Positions 1-7,985 of a stretch of 64,000 nucleotides of DNA are shown in pieces (the stretch's first letter is position 1; each line of letters opens with the position of its first letter). The notes below the pieces were generated by a model. The model made no database searches. It worked only from the letters and a program-made list of their open reading frames with translations, and was not told where the DNA came from. The stretch lies in the NCBI GenBank assembly GCA_017394705.1, contig JAFPXH010000006.1, positions 62,001 to 126,000 on the forward strand, in the 5' to 3' direction. This DNA comes from Paludibacteraceae bacterium. GTDB lineage: Bacteria > Bacteroidota > Bacteroidia > Bacteroidales > Paludibacteraceae. Made by a program: the position numbers and the translations under genes.

Positions 1-674
1 GCTTCGGCTTTACGGTCGTCGCTTTGCGCTAGCGTAAGGAATTGCTTGACATCCGCTTCGGGTATGTTCCATTTCTTGGAGTACGCCCCTGCTATGACAT
101 TTATGGATTGCTCAGGAGTTATCTTCTCCAAATCATAGCTGGAAGCCACAAGTGCCTGCATGATTTCCTGCTGCGAAGGCATCAGTCCTTTGGCAGAAGC
201 CTCATTGATGAAGTTCTGCTGACGAGCTTGTTGTTGGCGTTGCTTGTTACCTGCTGCTAAGATTTTGTTCTGCAACTCCATATACCGTGATTGCGAGGAA
301 GCACGATAATTCATAGCTCCCTGTTCCCACGCCAAAGCACCTTTGTAGGCATACGCTTTCTTGGCTTCCGGCGATAAGAGATCATTGACCGTAGGCAACG
401 CCGGGCGTTTGTTCAGTACATCACTTATCGAACTAATGGTCATCGGCGTAGCAGAATCCTCTGTGTCGTATTCCGGATTGACGATAGCCTGCAACTCTTC
501 TGTGATATAATCCGTATTTACCGGATTGTCAGCAGGTTCTACTGCCTGTTTCAAACTTGTTTTCTCTTGCACTTTTTTCTCTATGGCTTTCTCTGCTAGG
601 CCTTTGAGAAACTGTGCGTTCATCGGCATGGCGAACACTATGCCCGCCAGTGCCGTAAAGAGTATTTTTTTCAT
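1..674 (-). CDS. Secreted protein of unknown function (3' end beyond window)
   Basis: Only the first 224 codons are visible, because the gene runs off the left edge. The ATG at 674 lies 11 nt after the stop of the repeat lipoprotein gene upstream, so the two are probably one operon. The product opens with a Sec signal peptide (MKKILFTALAGIVFAMPMNA, likely cut after Ala20). The mature part is rich in Gln, Ala, Lys and Glu (for example QNKILAAGNKQRQQQARQQ near residue 140) and looks mostly helical. I recognise no family or catalytic motif. It is likely periplasmic or cell-envelope located. That it is a gene is supported by the signal peptide, the continuous frame and the operon position; its function is unknown. 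Confidence 0.75.
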   Translation of the reverse strand, partial: MKKILFTALAGIVFAMPMNAQFLKGLAEKAIEKKVQEKTSLKQAVEPADNPVNTDYITEELQAIVNPEYDTEDSATPMTISSISDVLNKRPALPTVNDLLSPEAKKAYAYKGALAWEQGAMNYRASSQSRYMELQNKILAAGNKQRQQQARQQNFINEASAKGLMPSQQEIMQALVASSYDLEKITPEQSINVIAGAYSKKWNIPEADVKQFLTLAQSDDRKAE

Positions 675-685
675 ACGTATCAGTT

Positions 686-1660
686 TTAGTCATTCAATGC
701 GCTGCAAGCGTCTGGGTCATTGGCCGCTGCTTTAGTATAAGATGCCGTACCGACTCCTGTGCCGTTAATAGCATTTACTTGCGCCTGTGTTTCAGATTCT
801 GTCCCCCAATAATAGGTAACGTTTATTTGTCCCACTATGTTGGATGTAATCTGCCAACAAGCTTCTTCTCCTTCTGTCGGATTAGAGTTCTCTTTGAGTT
901 CGTTACATGCATCTTCATCTGCAGCATCAGCCTGCTCGTACGTATATGTCAAACCCATCTGGTCATAATATTCAACCAACTGACGTTCGGTCATCCATAC
1001 ATAATTGACAATATCCATACCATAAGCAGTCTGCGTGGTTTTCCAGCATTTGTAGGTTGTGTTGTCGTACTGGTCGTAATTTTTCGGCTCGTCCGGATTT
1101 TGCGGGTCATCGGGATTGTCCTGTGGGTTGAGTTTTTCACAAGCGTCTTGGTCTGCGGCATCAGCATGTTTATAAGTATGTGTAAGACCTTTGCTCTCAT
1201 AGTGATCGTGACGCTCTTTCATGTTAGCTTCCGGCATCCAGCCGAAGTTTGTTTCAGATTGCGAACCATTGTAACTAATTGTCTCTTCCCAACATACAGC
1301 TCCTTCCCAAACTTGAGCATGACAAGCATCTTCATCATTTGCGTCTGCTTCAGACCAGTTCACCTTCTTGGTTTGATGACCAAAAACTTGGTAATCCATT
1401 GTAAGGATTAATTTAGCAGCTGCAGCTACTGATGCTTCCGATCCCCACTCATACTGACGACCGATAGTTGTTCCGTCACACCAAATGTCAATTGCCCAAC
1501 ATTTGCTGTCTTTGTCGTCCAATGCGGTTACATCAATCTGTGATGCAGAAGTGTACCAACTGCCGTCTTTGTCTGGATTATTGTTCCCTTTTTCGTTACA
1601 AGCCGTGAAAGTTACCACGCTTGCGAGGCACACGAGTGCCAGATAAAAATACTTTTTCAT
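686..1660 (-). CDS. Lipoprotein with four CW...DAC repeats, unknown function
   Basis: This 324-residue protein has a type II signal peptide with lipobox FTAC and lipidated Cys21, so it should be membrane anchored. I chose the ATG at 1660 because it opens the signal sequence; an upstream in-frame start would add ten hydrophilic residues. After a short Asn/Asp/Gly linker come four modules of about 50-60 residues, at Cys54-Cys113, Cys123-Cys174, Cys205-Cys252 and Cys268-Cys319. Each starts with CW, has an aromatic-x-W-x-(S/T/P)E core, and ends with an alanine/acid-rich stretch closed by DAC. A Pro/Asp linker separates modules 2 and 3. The paired cysteines suggest one disulfide per module in the oxidising envelope (inference). 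I do not recognise the module. It is expressed with the next gene downstream, probably from the promoter at 2123-2154. Confidence 0.8.
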   Translation of the reverse strand: MKKYFYLALVCLASVVTFTACNEKGNNNPDKDGSWYTSASQIDVTALDDKDSKCWAIDIWCDGTTIGRQYEWGSEASVAAAAKLILTMDYQVFGHQTKKVNWSEADANDEDACHAQVWEGAVCWEETISYNGSQSETNFGWMPEANMKERHDHYESKGLTHTYKHADAADQDACEKLNPQDNPDDPQNPDEPKNYDQYDNTTYKCWKTTQTAYGMDIVNYVWMTERQLVEYYDQMGLTYTYEQADAADEDACNELKENSNPTEGEEACWQITSNIVGQINVTYYWGTESETQAQVNAINGTGVGTASYTKAAANDPDACSALND

Positions 1661-1769
1661 TTTGTCATACCCTGTGAGTATCGGGCGCACTTTTAAAAAT
1701 TATTGTTGGTTTTGTTATTATAGGTCGCAATAGATGCTTTAGGACCTAATAGGACACGAAAAACGTGAG

Positions 1770-1940
1770 GCTTGTTAGCTTCAATCTGGGTGCTTGAGGT
1801 TCTCGACTACCTATACCAACCAAATATCTACAAAACAAGGCTCACGTCATTGCGTGAGCATAAAAGCCTTGTTCTTGGTTGGTATTGTTTGAAACTGTCG
1901 AGATTTCAAGTACCCAAGTTCTTAGCTGAATGCTTTATTA
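1770..1940. repeat. Long imperfect palindrome (element E0)
   Basis: The arms 1774-1846 and 1853-1930 are inverted copies that can fold into one long hairpin. The tip is CTCACG (1841-1846), a 6-nt loop and CGTGAG (1853-1858). Further pairs are ACAAGGCT with AGCCTTGT, ATACCAACCAA with TTGGTTGGTAT, and CTCGAC with GTCGAG. The right arm (GTACCCAAGT followed by GCTTT) matches the right part of the palindrome at 17554-17688, so these look like one family. It lies in the untranslated leader of the repeat lipoprotein operon. It carries no gene. Confidence 0.65.
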
Positions 1941-2015
1941 TTTATGTATGTTGTTTGTCTGTTGTTTTATGCCATAGGCGGTAATGTTGTTATTTTATAT
2001 GTTACTTTTTCCGGT

Positions 2016-2069
2016 TTAGCGTCTTGGAGAGAGGACGTGTATTATTTCTAATTGTGGCGAATTCGCCAT
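2016..2069 (-). other. Possible 17-codon leader ORF
   Basis: Downstream of the minus-strand promoter at 2123-2154 the first ATG opens a 17-codon frame encoding MANSPQLEIIHVLSPRR. Its start overlaps a perfect 14-bp palindrome (TGGCGAATTCGCCA, 2055-2068). It could be a leader peptide of the lipoprotein operon, or chance. No homology is recognised. Confidence 0.15.
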
Positions 2070-2122
2070 AGTTTTGTTCTCCGTATTTGCGGGTGTATAA
2101 TACCCCTATTTTGCTTGACGCT

Positions 2123-2154
2123 GCAAAAGTACTACAAATTTTTGAATTGTGCAA
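2123..2154 (-). promoter_or_regulatory. Bacteroidetes-type promoter for lipoprotein operon
   Basis: On the minus strand a -33 TTGC (2154-2151) is followed after 19 nt by TACTTTTGC (2131-2123), which fits the TAnnTTTG -7 consensus. Transcription would start near 2116 and give a leader of about 450 nt before the lipoprotein ATG at 1660. That leader contains the long palindrome at 1770-1940. Confidence 0.6.
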
Positions 2155-2204
2155 GATTTTAATCGAAAAAATCGTCTGTGCTCGCACAAGGGAGTTTTTT
2201 CGGT

Positions 2205-2625
2205 TAAAAATTACAAATGACAAATTACAAATGGCAAAATTTGACTTGTCAAATAATCGTGCCCTTGCGGCTAAGAAACAATCGTGCCCTTTAGGGCTAA
2301 GAAATGGGAAATGGGAAATGGGAAATGGCGAATGGGCAATTACAAATTACAAATGACAAAATTTGACTTGTCAAATAATCGTGCCCTTGTGGCTAAGAAA
2401 CAATCGTGCCCTTTAGGGCTAAGAAATAATCGTGCCCTTTAGGGCTAAGAAATGGCAAATGACAAATGGGCAAATGGCAAATGGGCAAATGACAAATGGG
2501 CAATTACAAATTACAAATTACAAAATTTGACTTGTCAAATAATCGTGCCCTTCAGGGCTAAGAAATGGGAAATGACAAATGGGCAAATGACAAATTACAA
2601 ATCAATTACCTACCGGCAACCAACT
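2205..2625. repeat. Composite tandem repeat array
   Basis: Three copies of a composite unit, about 122 and 164 nt apart, make up this stretch. Each unit has a run of degenerate 7-mers (AAATGAC, AAATGGG, AAATTAC type), then the perfect palindrome TTTGACTTGTCAAA (starting at 2240, 2362 and 2526), then one to three copies of a roughly 25-nt unit containing AATCGTGCCCTT and GGGCTAAGAAA. The better copies of that unit contain the palindrome GCCCTTTAGGGC. The 7-mers happen to stay open in several frames, but the resulting peptides are only translations of the repeat. No gene is seen here. Confidence 0.85.
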
Positions 2626-2627
2626 TT

Positions 2628-2680
2628 AAGGGGGTGATTACGGGGTGATTACTGGGTGATTACCGGGTGATTAGGGGGAT
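2628..2680. repeat. 11-bp tandem repeat, near-identical to mazG 3' end
   Basis: Four to five units of GGGTGATTACG type in tandem. The 53-nt block differs at only three positions from 19318-19370, where it forms the last codons and the stop of mazG. This makes it a dispersed repeat family, not a local duplication. Confidence 0.85.
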
Positions 2681-2697
2681 GTTATGCTAACGTGAGG

Positions 2698-2745
2698 CTA
2701 AGAAAACGCCTCTTTCAGAACGAAAATCGGATACTCCATGAGCAT
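2698..2745 (-). other. Possible 15-codon ORF behind strong promoter
   Basis: About 9 nt after the start site expected from the promoter at 2761-2793, an ATG at 2745 opens a 15-codon frame encoding MLMEYPIFVLKEAFS, ending in TAG. The stop is followed directly by the 11-bp repeat. It may be a small peptide gene or a chance frame at the head of a non-coding RNA. Confidence 0.15.
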
Positions 2746-2760
2746 TCCTTCAAATCTGCT

Positions 2761-2793
2761 GCAAAGATACAACAAAAATTGCATATATGCAAA
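2761..2793 (-). promoter_or_regulatory. Strong minus-strand promoter with palindromic -33
   Basis: TTTGC (2793-2789), a 19-nt spacer and TATCTTTGC (2769-2761) give a near-consensus promoter reading leftwards. The -33 region is part of the perfect palindrome TTGCATATATGCAA (2779-2792), which also occurs between EamA and murG at 43737-43750. It would transcribe the repeat array; no protein gene lies within 1.1 kb downstream. Confidence 0.6.
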
Positions 2794-3125
2794 TTTTCGG
2801 GTGTTTTTTTGCCAAATATAATAATTTTATGTATTAAATGGAAATATGGGGCATTTATGCATGCATAATATGACCTATAGAATCATTTAATACGAAAGCC
2901 GGCAGGCTTGGCAAAAAACACTCGCCTATGCATATATACCGCAAGACGCGACCGTATTTTCGAAGCTGGTGAAGAAGCCAATTGACTTTTGGCTTCGAAA
3001 GGGAAGGCTGGCGGGGAGCCAAAGCCGACCGAGAACAAATTATAAAAAGGGGAGGAGGTCGAAGATACACAAAAAAAATGACACTTGCAAATAAAAGTGC
3101 CATTTTATTGTATTTTTGTCTTTTT
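2794..3125. other. Gene-free spacer
   Basis: I see no supported gene here on either strand. The stretch is AT-rich at first, then has a short inverted repeat (AAGCC/GGCTT, near 2895-2910). The open frames on both strands are short and cross the promoter of the next gene. Confidence 0.5.
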
Positions 3126-3157
3126 TTTGCATATGTAAAAAAAAAGCAGTACCTTTG
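3126..3157 (+). promoter_or_regulatory. Promoter of tamB-like gene
   Basis: TTTG (3126-3129), a 20-nt spacer and TACCTTTG (3150-3157) match the Bacteroidetes consensus. The spacer ATATG-A(9)-GCAG is almost the same as in the promoters at 17180-17211 and, on the other strand, 19564-19600. Transcription would start around 3164, which rules out in-frame starts upstream and supports the ATG at 3185. Confidence 0.75.
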
Positions 3158-3184
3158 CAGTCGCAAAGGTTGGGAGCGCTAATC

Positions 3185-6100
3185 ATGCGTAGAAAAGGGC
3201 TTTGGTGGAAAATTCCTCTCGCGATAACAGGTATCGCATCGGGAATAGTGGTGTTGCTGCTGATAGCTGTGACATGTGTGCTTTGTGTGCCATCGTGGCG
3301 TGCGTCAGCGCTGGAGAAAGGAGTTGTCATAGCCCAAGAGAAGACCGGTCTGGACATCGACTTGGGCGGGTTGTACCTATCCCCGTTTCATCACTCGCCG
3401 TTCGTCCTATACCATGCCTACAAGGGCACTGCCGATCTGCCGATAGAAATACAGATAGACAGCCTTTTTGTCGGTCATCGCGGCCGTGACACCTTAGTCT
3501 ATACGCGCGCGCTTCGTCTGCGAGCAAAAGCCTTGACCAGTCAAGCACCTATTGGCTTGGAGTTACCCATCGTCGTCGAGCGGCTCTACTTGGCCCATAC
3601 TACGTTCCATTCGGATAGTTTGATTGCATCAGTGGGAGTGGATGCGATTGTCGGGATGTTAGATGTCTCGTCTCCGGAGATAAACATCTCCGAAGGCCGG
3701 TATCCGTTGCACGGCTTGCGTCTGCACAATGTATTCTGCGGGATTGATTTACGCCCCACTCCGGTGGACACGTTAGTCCAAGAACCGTCTCCTCTAAAGT
3801 TAGCCTTTGATATACCGGACGGCGAGTTAAACGATATACATTTCCGTCTGACGCCGTTGGGGATGGATATAAGCGTCGGAGAGCTGCGCACCAATGCGCT
3901 TGTCGATGTAGGGGCTAATCGCTATGACGCGAGAAAGCTGAACGTAAGCGGTTTTGCATTCGACTTGAATAACCTCCATATACCGGTAGATAGCATCTAC
4001 GGCTCTGCCTGCGCAGACATAGCGCATAATCTCATTACCAGTCCGGGTTTGTATGTGCGGTCTAATCCCTTTGGCGCGAAAGCATCGCTCCGTACGACCG
4101 AGATGGACCTGTCGTCCATGCGTATAGAGACAAGCGGTGATGCGGAGTTTCGTGGGAGCCGGGCGTCTCTTCGTGCTTTCTACGATATTGACGAGGAGAG
4201 ATACGATGCAGCCGTACATATCGACCGCGTTAACCTCTCTCCCTTCCTGAAAGACTCCACCCGTGTTATTCTGGCCGGAGATATAGAAGCAAAAGGAAAA
4301 GGCATTCAGCCCAAACGTCCTCTTTCTTCGCATGTCAAAGTGCGTCTCGACGATGCTGTTTACGGGCCTTATGACCTCTCCCGAACAACGATTGATTTGG
4401 CTACGGACAGTACTCTGTCTCTTTCTCTGGACACCCGAGGGCTGAACGTATCCGCCTCTTCTCCTATGCCGCTTTTCGCGCTTATTGACCGTCTTCCGCC
4501 GCTGGTCAAGGCTGTGAGCGATTCGGCCGTTCTTAATGGACTGACTTCGCTGCAAGATCTCACCGTATTAGATACTATCCGTCCTCTTATTCCGGCAATG
4601 GACATCGCGCTCCGAATGACGCACGGAAACCCTCTACAGCCTCTTATTGACAGTCTGGGGCTGGATATACAATCGATAGACCTCTCGCTTGCTTCCAATA
4701 CAGCCCAAACAGGTCTCTCCTTGTCTGCCTCCGTTCCGGAGATTTATCATTCAAAAGATAGTACGGTCTTCCGCCTTCCGGCCATAGAAGCCCTCTTGGG
4801 GGTGAGGATGCAAGAAGGACAAACAGACGCCTCTCTCCGCGCCCAAACGCAACTTACAGATGGCGCCATGAGTTTCTACGGGCTTTGCACAGATATGGGT
4901 CTGAAATTAGATGTACAGCGCGAAGAGAATCGGCTCTCCGGCGAAGGAAAACTGACGCTGGACAGTATCTCTTTTAACGCGGTGGATTTAGGTTCCCGTG
5001 CGATAGACATCAAGCTCTCTCCTTCGCTCACTCATGCCCACGCCCTGCGCGCGGAGATACAGACGGAGAGCATTCCCGTGGACATCATAGACGGCTTTGT
5101 TCATCTGCCGGATATAGCCCTCCGCGGGGCTGTCAAAGCCAAAGGCACCGTGGATGGACTTCCGCGCCAAGCGGATATATCCGCAGAAGTGAAGCCGATA
5201 GGTATTTCCGCGGAATACAAGCCCTACGAGATAGGCCTCAGCCTTGGAGAGACACCCATCATCATGGAGCATAACCATGTGGATCTCAACGGTTTGCCCG
5301 TGTATGGCGCAGACAGCACTTTTATCGCCTTGTCCGGCGGTCTGGACCTGAATACGATGCGGATGGATGTGACGTTAGAGGCAGATAGTTTTGCCCCGGT
5401 CAAAATGACGCGTGGAGGTCCTCTTCCCGTGTATGGCGATTTGGCCACCGATATCCGCGGTCGCGTCTCCGGTCCGCTGGATAGTATCGAAGCAGATGTG
5501 GATGTGACCATTCTGCCTACGACCGACATCACCTACCCCATCGATAAAAAGAACCTGGCTCAGGTCAAGCCTCACGGCACGGTGAGCGTCAACTATCAAA
5601 TGGCTCAAGCAGAGCCTCTCTCCCTCGGCGGACGTATCAACGTCGATGACGGTTTTATCCGCTACTCCCCAAAAGCGTATCCGATCATGCCGTTCCATGT
5701 CGATTCGGGCAGTCATGTGCTCTTTCAAGGCCCGATAGGAAAGACACAAATCAATGTATCTGCTTCGCAGCAGGTGAAAGCGGATGTGGAGTCTTCGGAC
5801 GAAGAGACGCGACGTGTGGATTTTCGCACAGGTGTACGCGTCAACGGTATGGTGGACTCGATAGGTATGCAGAGTATCGGTTTCTTCTTGGAGGCGCCCA
5901 ACGATGAGCCTGTCACGCGCGAACTATCCTCGATAGACGAGGAGACGCGGGAAGGGTTGGCTGCAACACTGCTGGCTACGGGCATGTATGTGGGAGAGAG
6001 CAATGTGGCTGCCCAACGGGACGGATATGCTCTTTCATCTATCATCAACAGCCGCATCAATGCCGCGATGGCTAACTCTAAAATGGGCAAGTTCGTGGAC

Positions 6101-7762
6101 ATAGACTTCAGCAGCGGACAAAGCACACACGCCTCCGGCAAGACCAATGACATGAATATAACCATCAGCAAGTCGTTCTTCAAAGACAAACTGCGTCTCA
6201 CCCTTGGTTCGACCATTACGGACAACCCGGAGGTGAATGAGACCAACGGCCTGCTGTCGAATTTCTCCGCGGACTACAAACTGACCAAAGAAGGCAATGT
6301 TCTGCTGCGTCTCTACTCTCAACGCGATTATAACAATGTGCTGGAAGGCGAACTCTACAAGGCCGGTCTTGCCGTGCGCGCGACGAAAGAATGGCGTCGT
6401 CAAGAGTTATACCGTGGTGATAGTATCTGTCGTGTGTATGGCCTTACCGCCGACGCCGGCGTTGCCTATCGCTCGAACAACAGTATAGGTCCTGACCTGA
6501 CGCTCAAATCGACGATGACGAATGTGCTCGGCCGCGGAGAACTATTCACGCTCAAAGGGAACGGTGCGTATTACTGGGCGCTGCGTGACCGGCATCCCGG
6601 CGACCCGAAGAAAACAGACACCTATAAACTGGGCCTCAACGCCTCGCTCGTCTTCCCGTATCTGCATTGGACCGGCGATCATATCCCTTCCGGCGATACA
6701 CGTTATATGTTCGGCTATCAATACGAGAACATAGCCGGCGGCTACGGTGTCCACAAACTCTCCGGTTCCTTCACCTATTTCATTCATTCGCCCCATTCGC
6801 CGCATATAACCCACGCCTTCACGCCTTTCTCCCTCTCCGTGGTCATGATGAAAGCGGAGGCCGAGGACCTGATGGACAAAGCAGCGGAGTACCCGCAACT
6901 CATCAAAGTGCTGGCCGGCGATGAATTCGTGCCTTCCATCGCATATAACTTCATCTACGATGACTACCGCGCCAAACGAGCTGTGAACACATTCCTCAAT
7001 CTGGGCGTCAAAGAGTCCGGCAACCTTATCAACGCCCTTTATTGCGCCTTCGGACACAAGTGGGACGAGCTGAATAAACCGCTGGGTAAGATTACCTTCA
7101 ACCAGTTCGTCAAACTGTCCATGGAACTGCGTAACAAATTCAATCTCACCGACCGTATTTCGATAGCCACCCGTCTGTTTGCGGGGGCAAATATACCGTT
7201 AGGAAACTCGTTCTTCGCCCCGTTGTCCGAGGCTTTCTATACCGGTGGCCCCAACAGTCTGCGAGCGGCGGCGCCTTATGCCTACGGTCCCGGTAATTTC
7301 TATTCTGCGAAATATAATCAGAATTTCTTCCATGCCGGCGATGTCAAACTGGAGGCGAACTTCGAGTTTCGCTTCCCGATTGTATGGAAACTGTATGGCG
7401 CAGCCTTCCTCGATGCGGGCAATGTATGGAACTGGTACTCCACGGTAGATATCTTCAAAGCCGCCGGATTGGATGATTATATCGAGCGTTTGGAGCTGCC
7501 GGAAGCCTTATACGACGGCATTATCAATAATCCCGAATTCGCCAAACAGATAGCACTCGGAACCGGTGCCGGACTGCGACTGGACATTGATGGATTAGTT
7601 GTGCGCCTGGATATAGGAGTGGGCATCCACGCGCCGTATCAGACTTTCCGCTACGACAAAGAAGGCAAACCCGATCCCAACCAGCCCATCAACACCTATT
7701 TCAATATCCCCTCCGCTCTCGATGCTATCCGCGTCAATTTCGGTATCGGATATCCGTTCTAA
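3185..7762 (+). CDS. TamB-like protein fused to a C-terminal Omp85-type beta-barrel
   Basis: The 1525-residue product begins with a positively charged tip and one membrane helix (about residues 9-38), as in TamB, which links the inner and outer membranes during outer-membrane protein assembly or lipid transport. A long beta-rich repeat region follows, ending in a DUF490-type segment (about 970-1085, with VDIDFSSGQ and ITISKSFFKDKLRLTLG). The protein then continues for about 440 residues of alternating strands carrying YTGGPNSLRA (about 1350) and AAFLDAGNVWNW, which resemble the TamA/TamL (Omp85) barrel, and ends in Phe. No POTRA domains are evident. In most Bacteroidetes the TamB and TamL parts are, to my knowledge, separate neighbouring genes; here they seem to be one. 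The DUF490 assignment is firm and the barrel assignment is by motif recall. Confidence 0.85.
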   Translation: MRRKGLWWKIPLAITGIASGIVVLLLIAVTCVLCVPSWRASALEKGVVIAQEKTGLDIDLGGLYLSPFHHSPFVLYHAYKGTADLPIEIQIDSLFVGHRGRDTLVYTRALRLRAKALTSQAPIGLELPIVVERLYLAHTTFHSDSLIASVGVDAIVGMLDVSSPEINISEGRYPLHGLRLHNVFCGIDLRPTPVDTLVQEPSPLKLAFDIPDGELNDIHFRLTPLGMDISVGELRTNALVDVGANRYDARKLNVSGFAFDLNNLHIPVDSIYGSACADIAHNLITSPGLYVRSNPFGAKASLRTTEMDLSSMRIETSGDAEFRGSRASLRAFYDIDEERYDAAVHIDRVNLSPFLKDSTRVILAGDIEAKGKGIQPKRPLSSHVKVRLDDAVYGPYDLSRTTIDLATDSTLSLSLDTRGLNVSASSPMPLFALIDRLPPLVKAVSDSAVLNGLTSLQDLTVLDTIRPLIPAMDIALRMTHGNPLQPLIDSLGLDIQSIDLSLASNTAQTGLSLSASVPEIYHSKDSTVFRLPAIEALLGVRMQEGQTDASLRAQTQLTDGAMSFYGLCTDMGLKLDVQREENRLSGEGKLTLDSISFNAVDLGSRAIDIKLSPSLTHAHALRAEIQTESIPVDIIDGFVHLPDIALRGAVKAKGTVDGLPRQADISAEVKPIGISAEYKPYEIGLSLGETPIIMEHNHVDLNGLPVYGADSTFIALSGGLDLNTMRMDVTLEADSFAPVKMTRGGPLPVYGDLATDIRGRVSGPLDSIEADVDVTILPTTDITYPIDKKNLAQVKPHGTVSVNYQMAQAEPLSLGGRINVDDGFIRYSPKAYPIMPFHVDSGSHVLFQGPIGKTQINVSASQQVKADVESSDEETRRVDFRTGVRVNGMVDSIGMQSIGFFLEAPNDEPVTRELSSIDEETREGLAATLLATGMYVGESNVAAQRDGYALSSIINSRINAAMANSKMGKFVDIDFSSGQSTHASGKTNDMNITISKSFFKDKLRLTLGSTITDNPEVNETNGLLSNFSADYKLTKEGNVLLRLYSQRDYNNVLEGELYKAGLAVRATKEWRRQELYRGDSICRVYGLTADAGVAYRSNNSIGPDLTLKSTMTNVLGRGELFTLKGNGAYYWALRDRHPGDPKKTDTYKLGLNASLVFPYLHWTGDHIPSGDTRYMFGYQYENIAGGYGVHKLSGSFTYFIHSPHSPHITHAFTPFSLSVVMMKAEAEDLMDKAAEYPQLIKVLAGDEFVPSIAYNFIYDDYRAKRAVNTFLNLGVKESGNLINALYCAFGHKWDELNKPLGKITFNQFVKLSMELRNKFNLTDRISIATRLFAGANIPLGNSFFAPLSEAFYTGGPNSLRAAAPYAYGPGNFYSAKYNQNFFHAGDVKLEANFEFRFPIVWKLYGAAFLDAGNVWNWYSTVDIFKAAGLDDYIERLELPEALYDGIINNPEFAKQIALGTGAGLRLDIDGLVVRLDIGVGIHAPYQTFRYDKEGKPDPNQPINTYFNIPSALDAIRVNFGIGYPF

Positions 7763-7802
7763 GCCGAAATATGCACGCGTAAGAACTTTTTTTGCCGAAA
7801 AA

Positions 7803-7834
7803 TTTGGTCATGTCATAAAAAAGCCGTACCTTTG
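7803..7834 (+). promoter_or_regulatory. Promoter of rpsA
   Basis: TTTG (7803-7806), 20 nt and TACCTTTG (7827-7834) form a consensus promoter. The resulting leader of about 145 nt contains CCCTTTAAAGGG and an 8-bp tandem repeat before the rpsA start. Confidence 0.75.
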
Positions 7835-7925
7835 CGCCGCTTTTCTCGCGGTCGACTGGTTCGACACCCGTTTGAGCCATGCGGAATGTGCAGAAAAGGC
7901 TAACATGTTTAACCCTTTAAAGGGG

Positions 7926-7957
7926 ATTTGAAGATTTGAAGATTTGAAGATTCAAAG
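7926..7957. repeat. 8-bp tandem repeat in rpsA leader
   Basis: GAAGATTT is repeated three times plus a degenerate fourth copy just upstream of the rpsA ATG. Similar GAAGATTT runs lie at 43216-43245 and 45944-45966. Expanding this repeat would change the distance between promoter and start codon. Confidence 0.7.
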
Positions 7958-7985
7958 CTTTGGTTCCCATCCTTATCTACCACTT

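Noticed and set aside
779..1411. A 210-codon open frame antisense to the repeat lipoprotein
   Set aside because: Hydrophobic, no start context or promoter, and opposite a gene with a clear lipobox and repeats.
2205..2625. Possible CRISPR array
   Set aside because: Units are 7 or about 25 nt with no unique spacers of regular length, and no cas genes are present.
2087..2637. Short open frames encoding MANDKWANGKW-type peptides
   Set aside because: They are translations of the 7-mer repeat array and start or stop at arbitrary repeat units.
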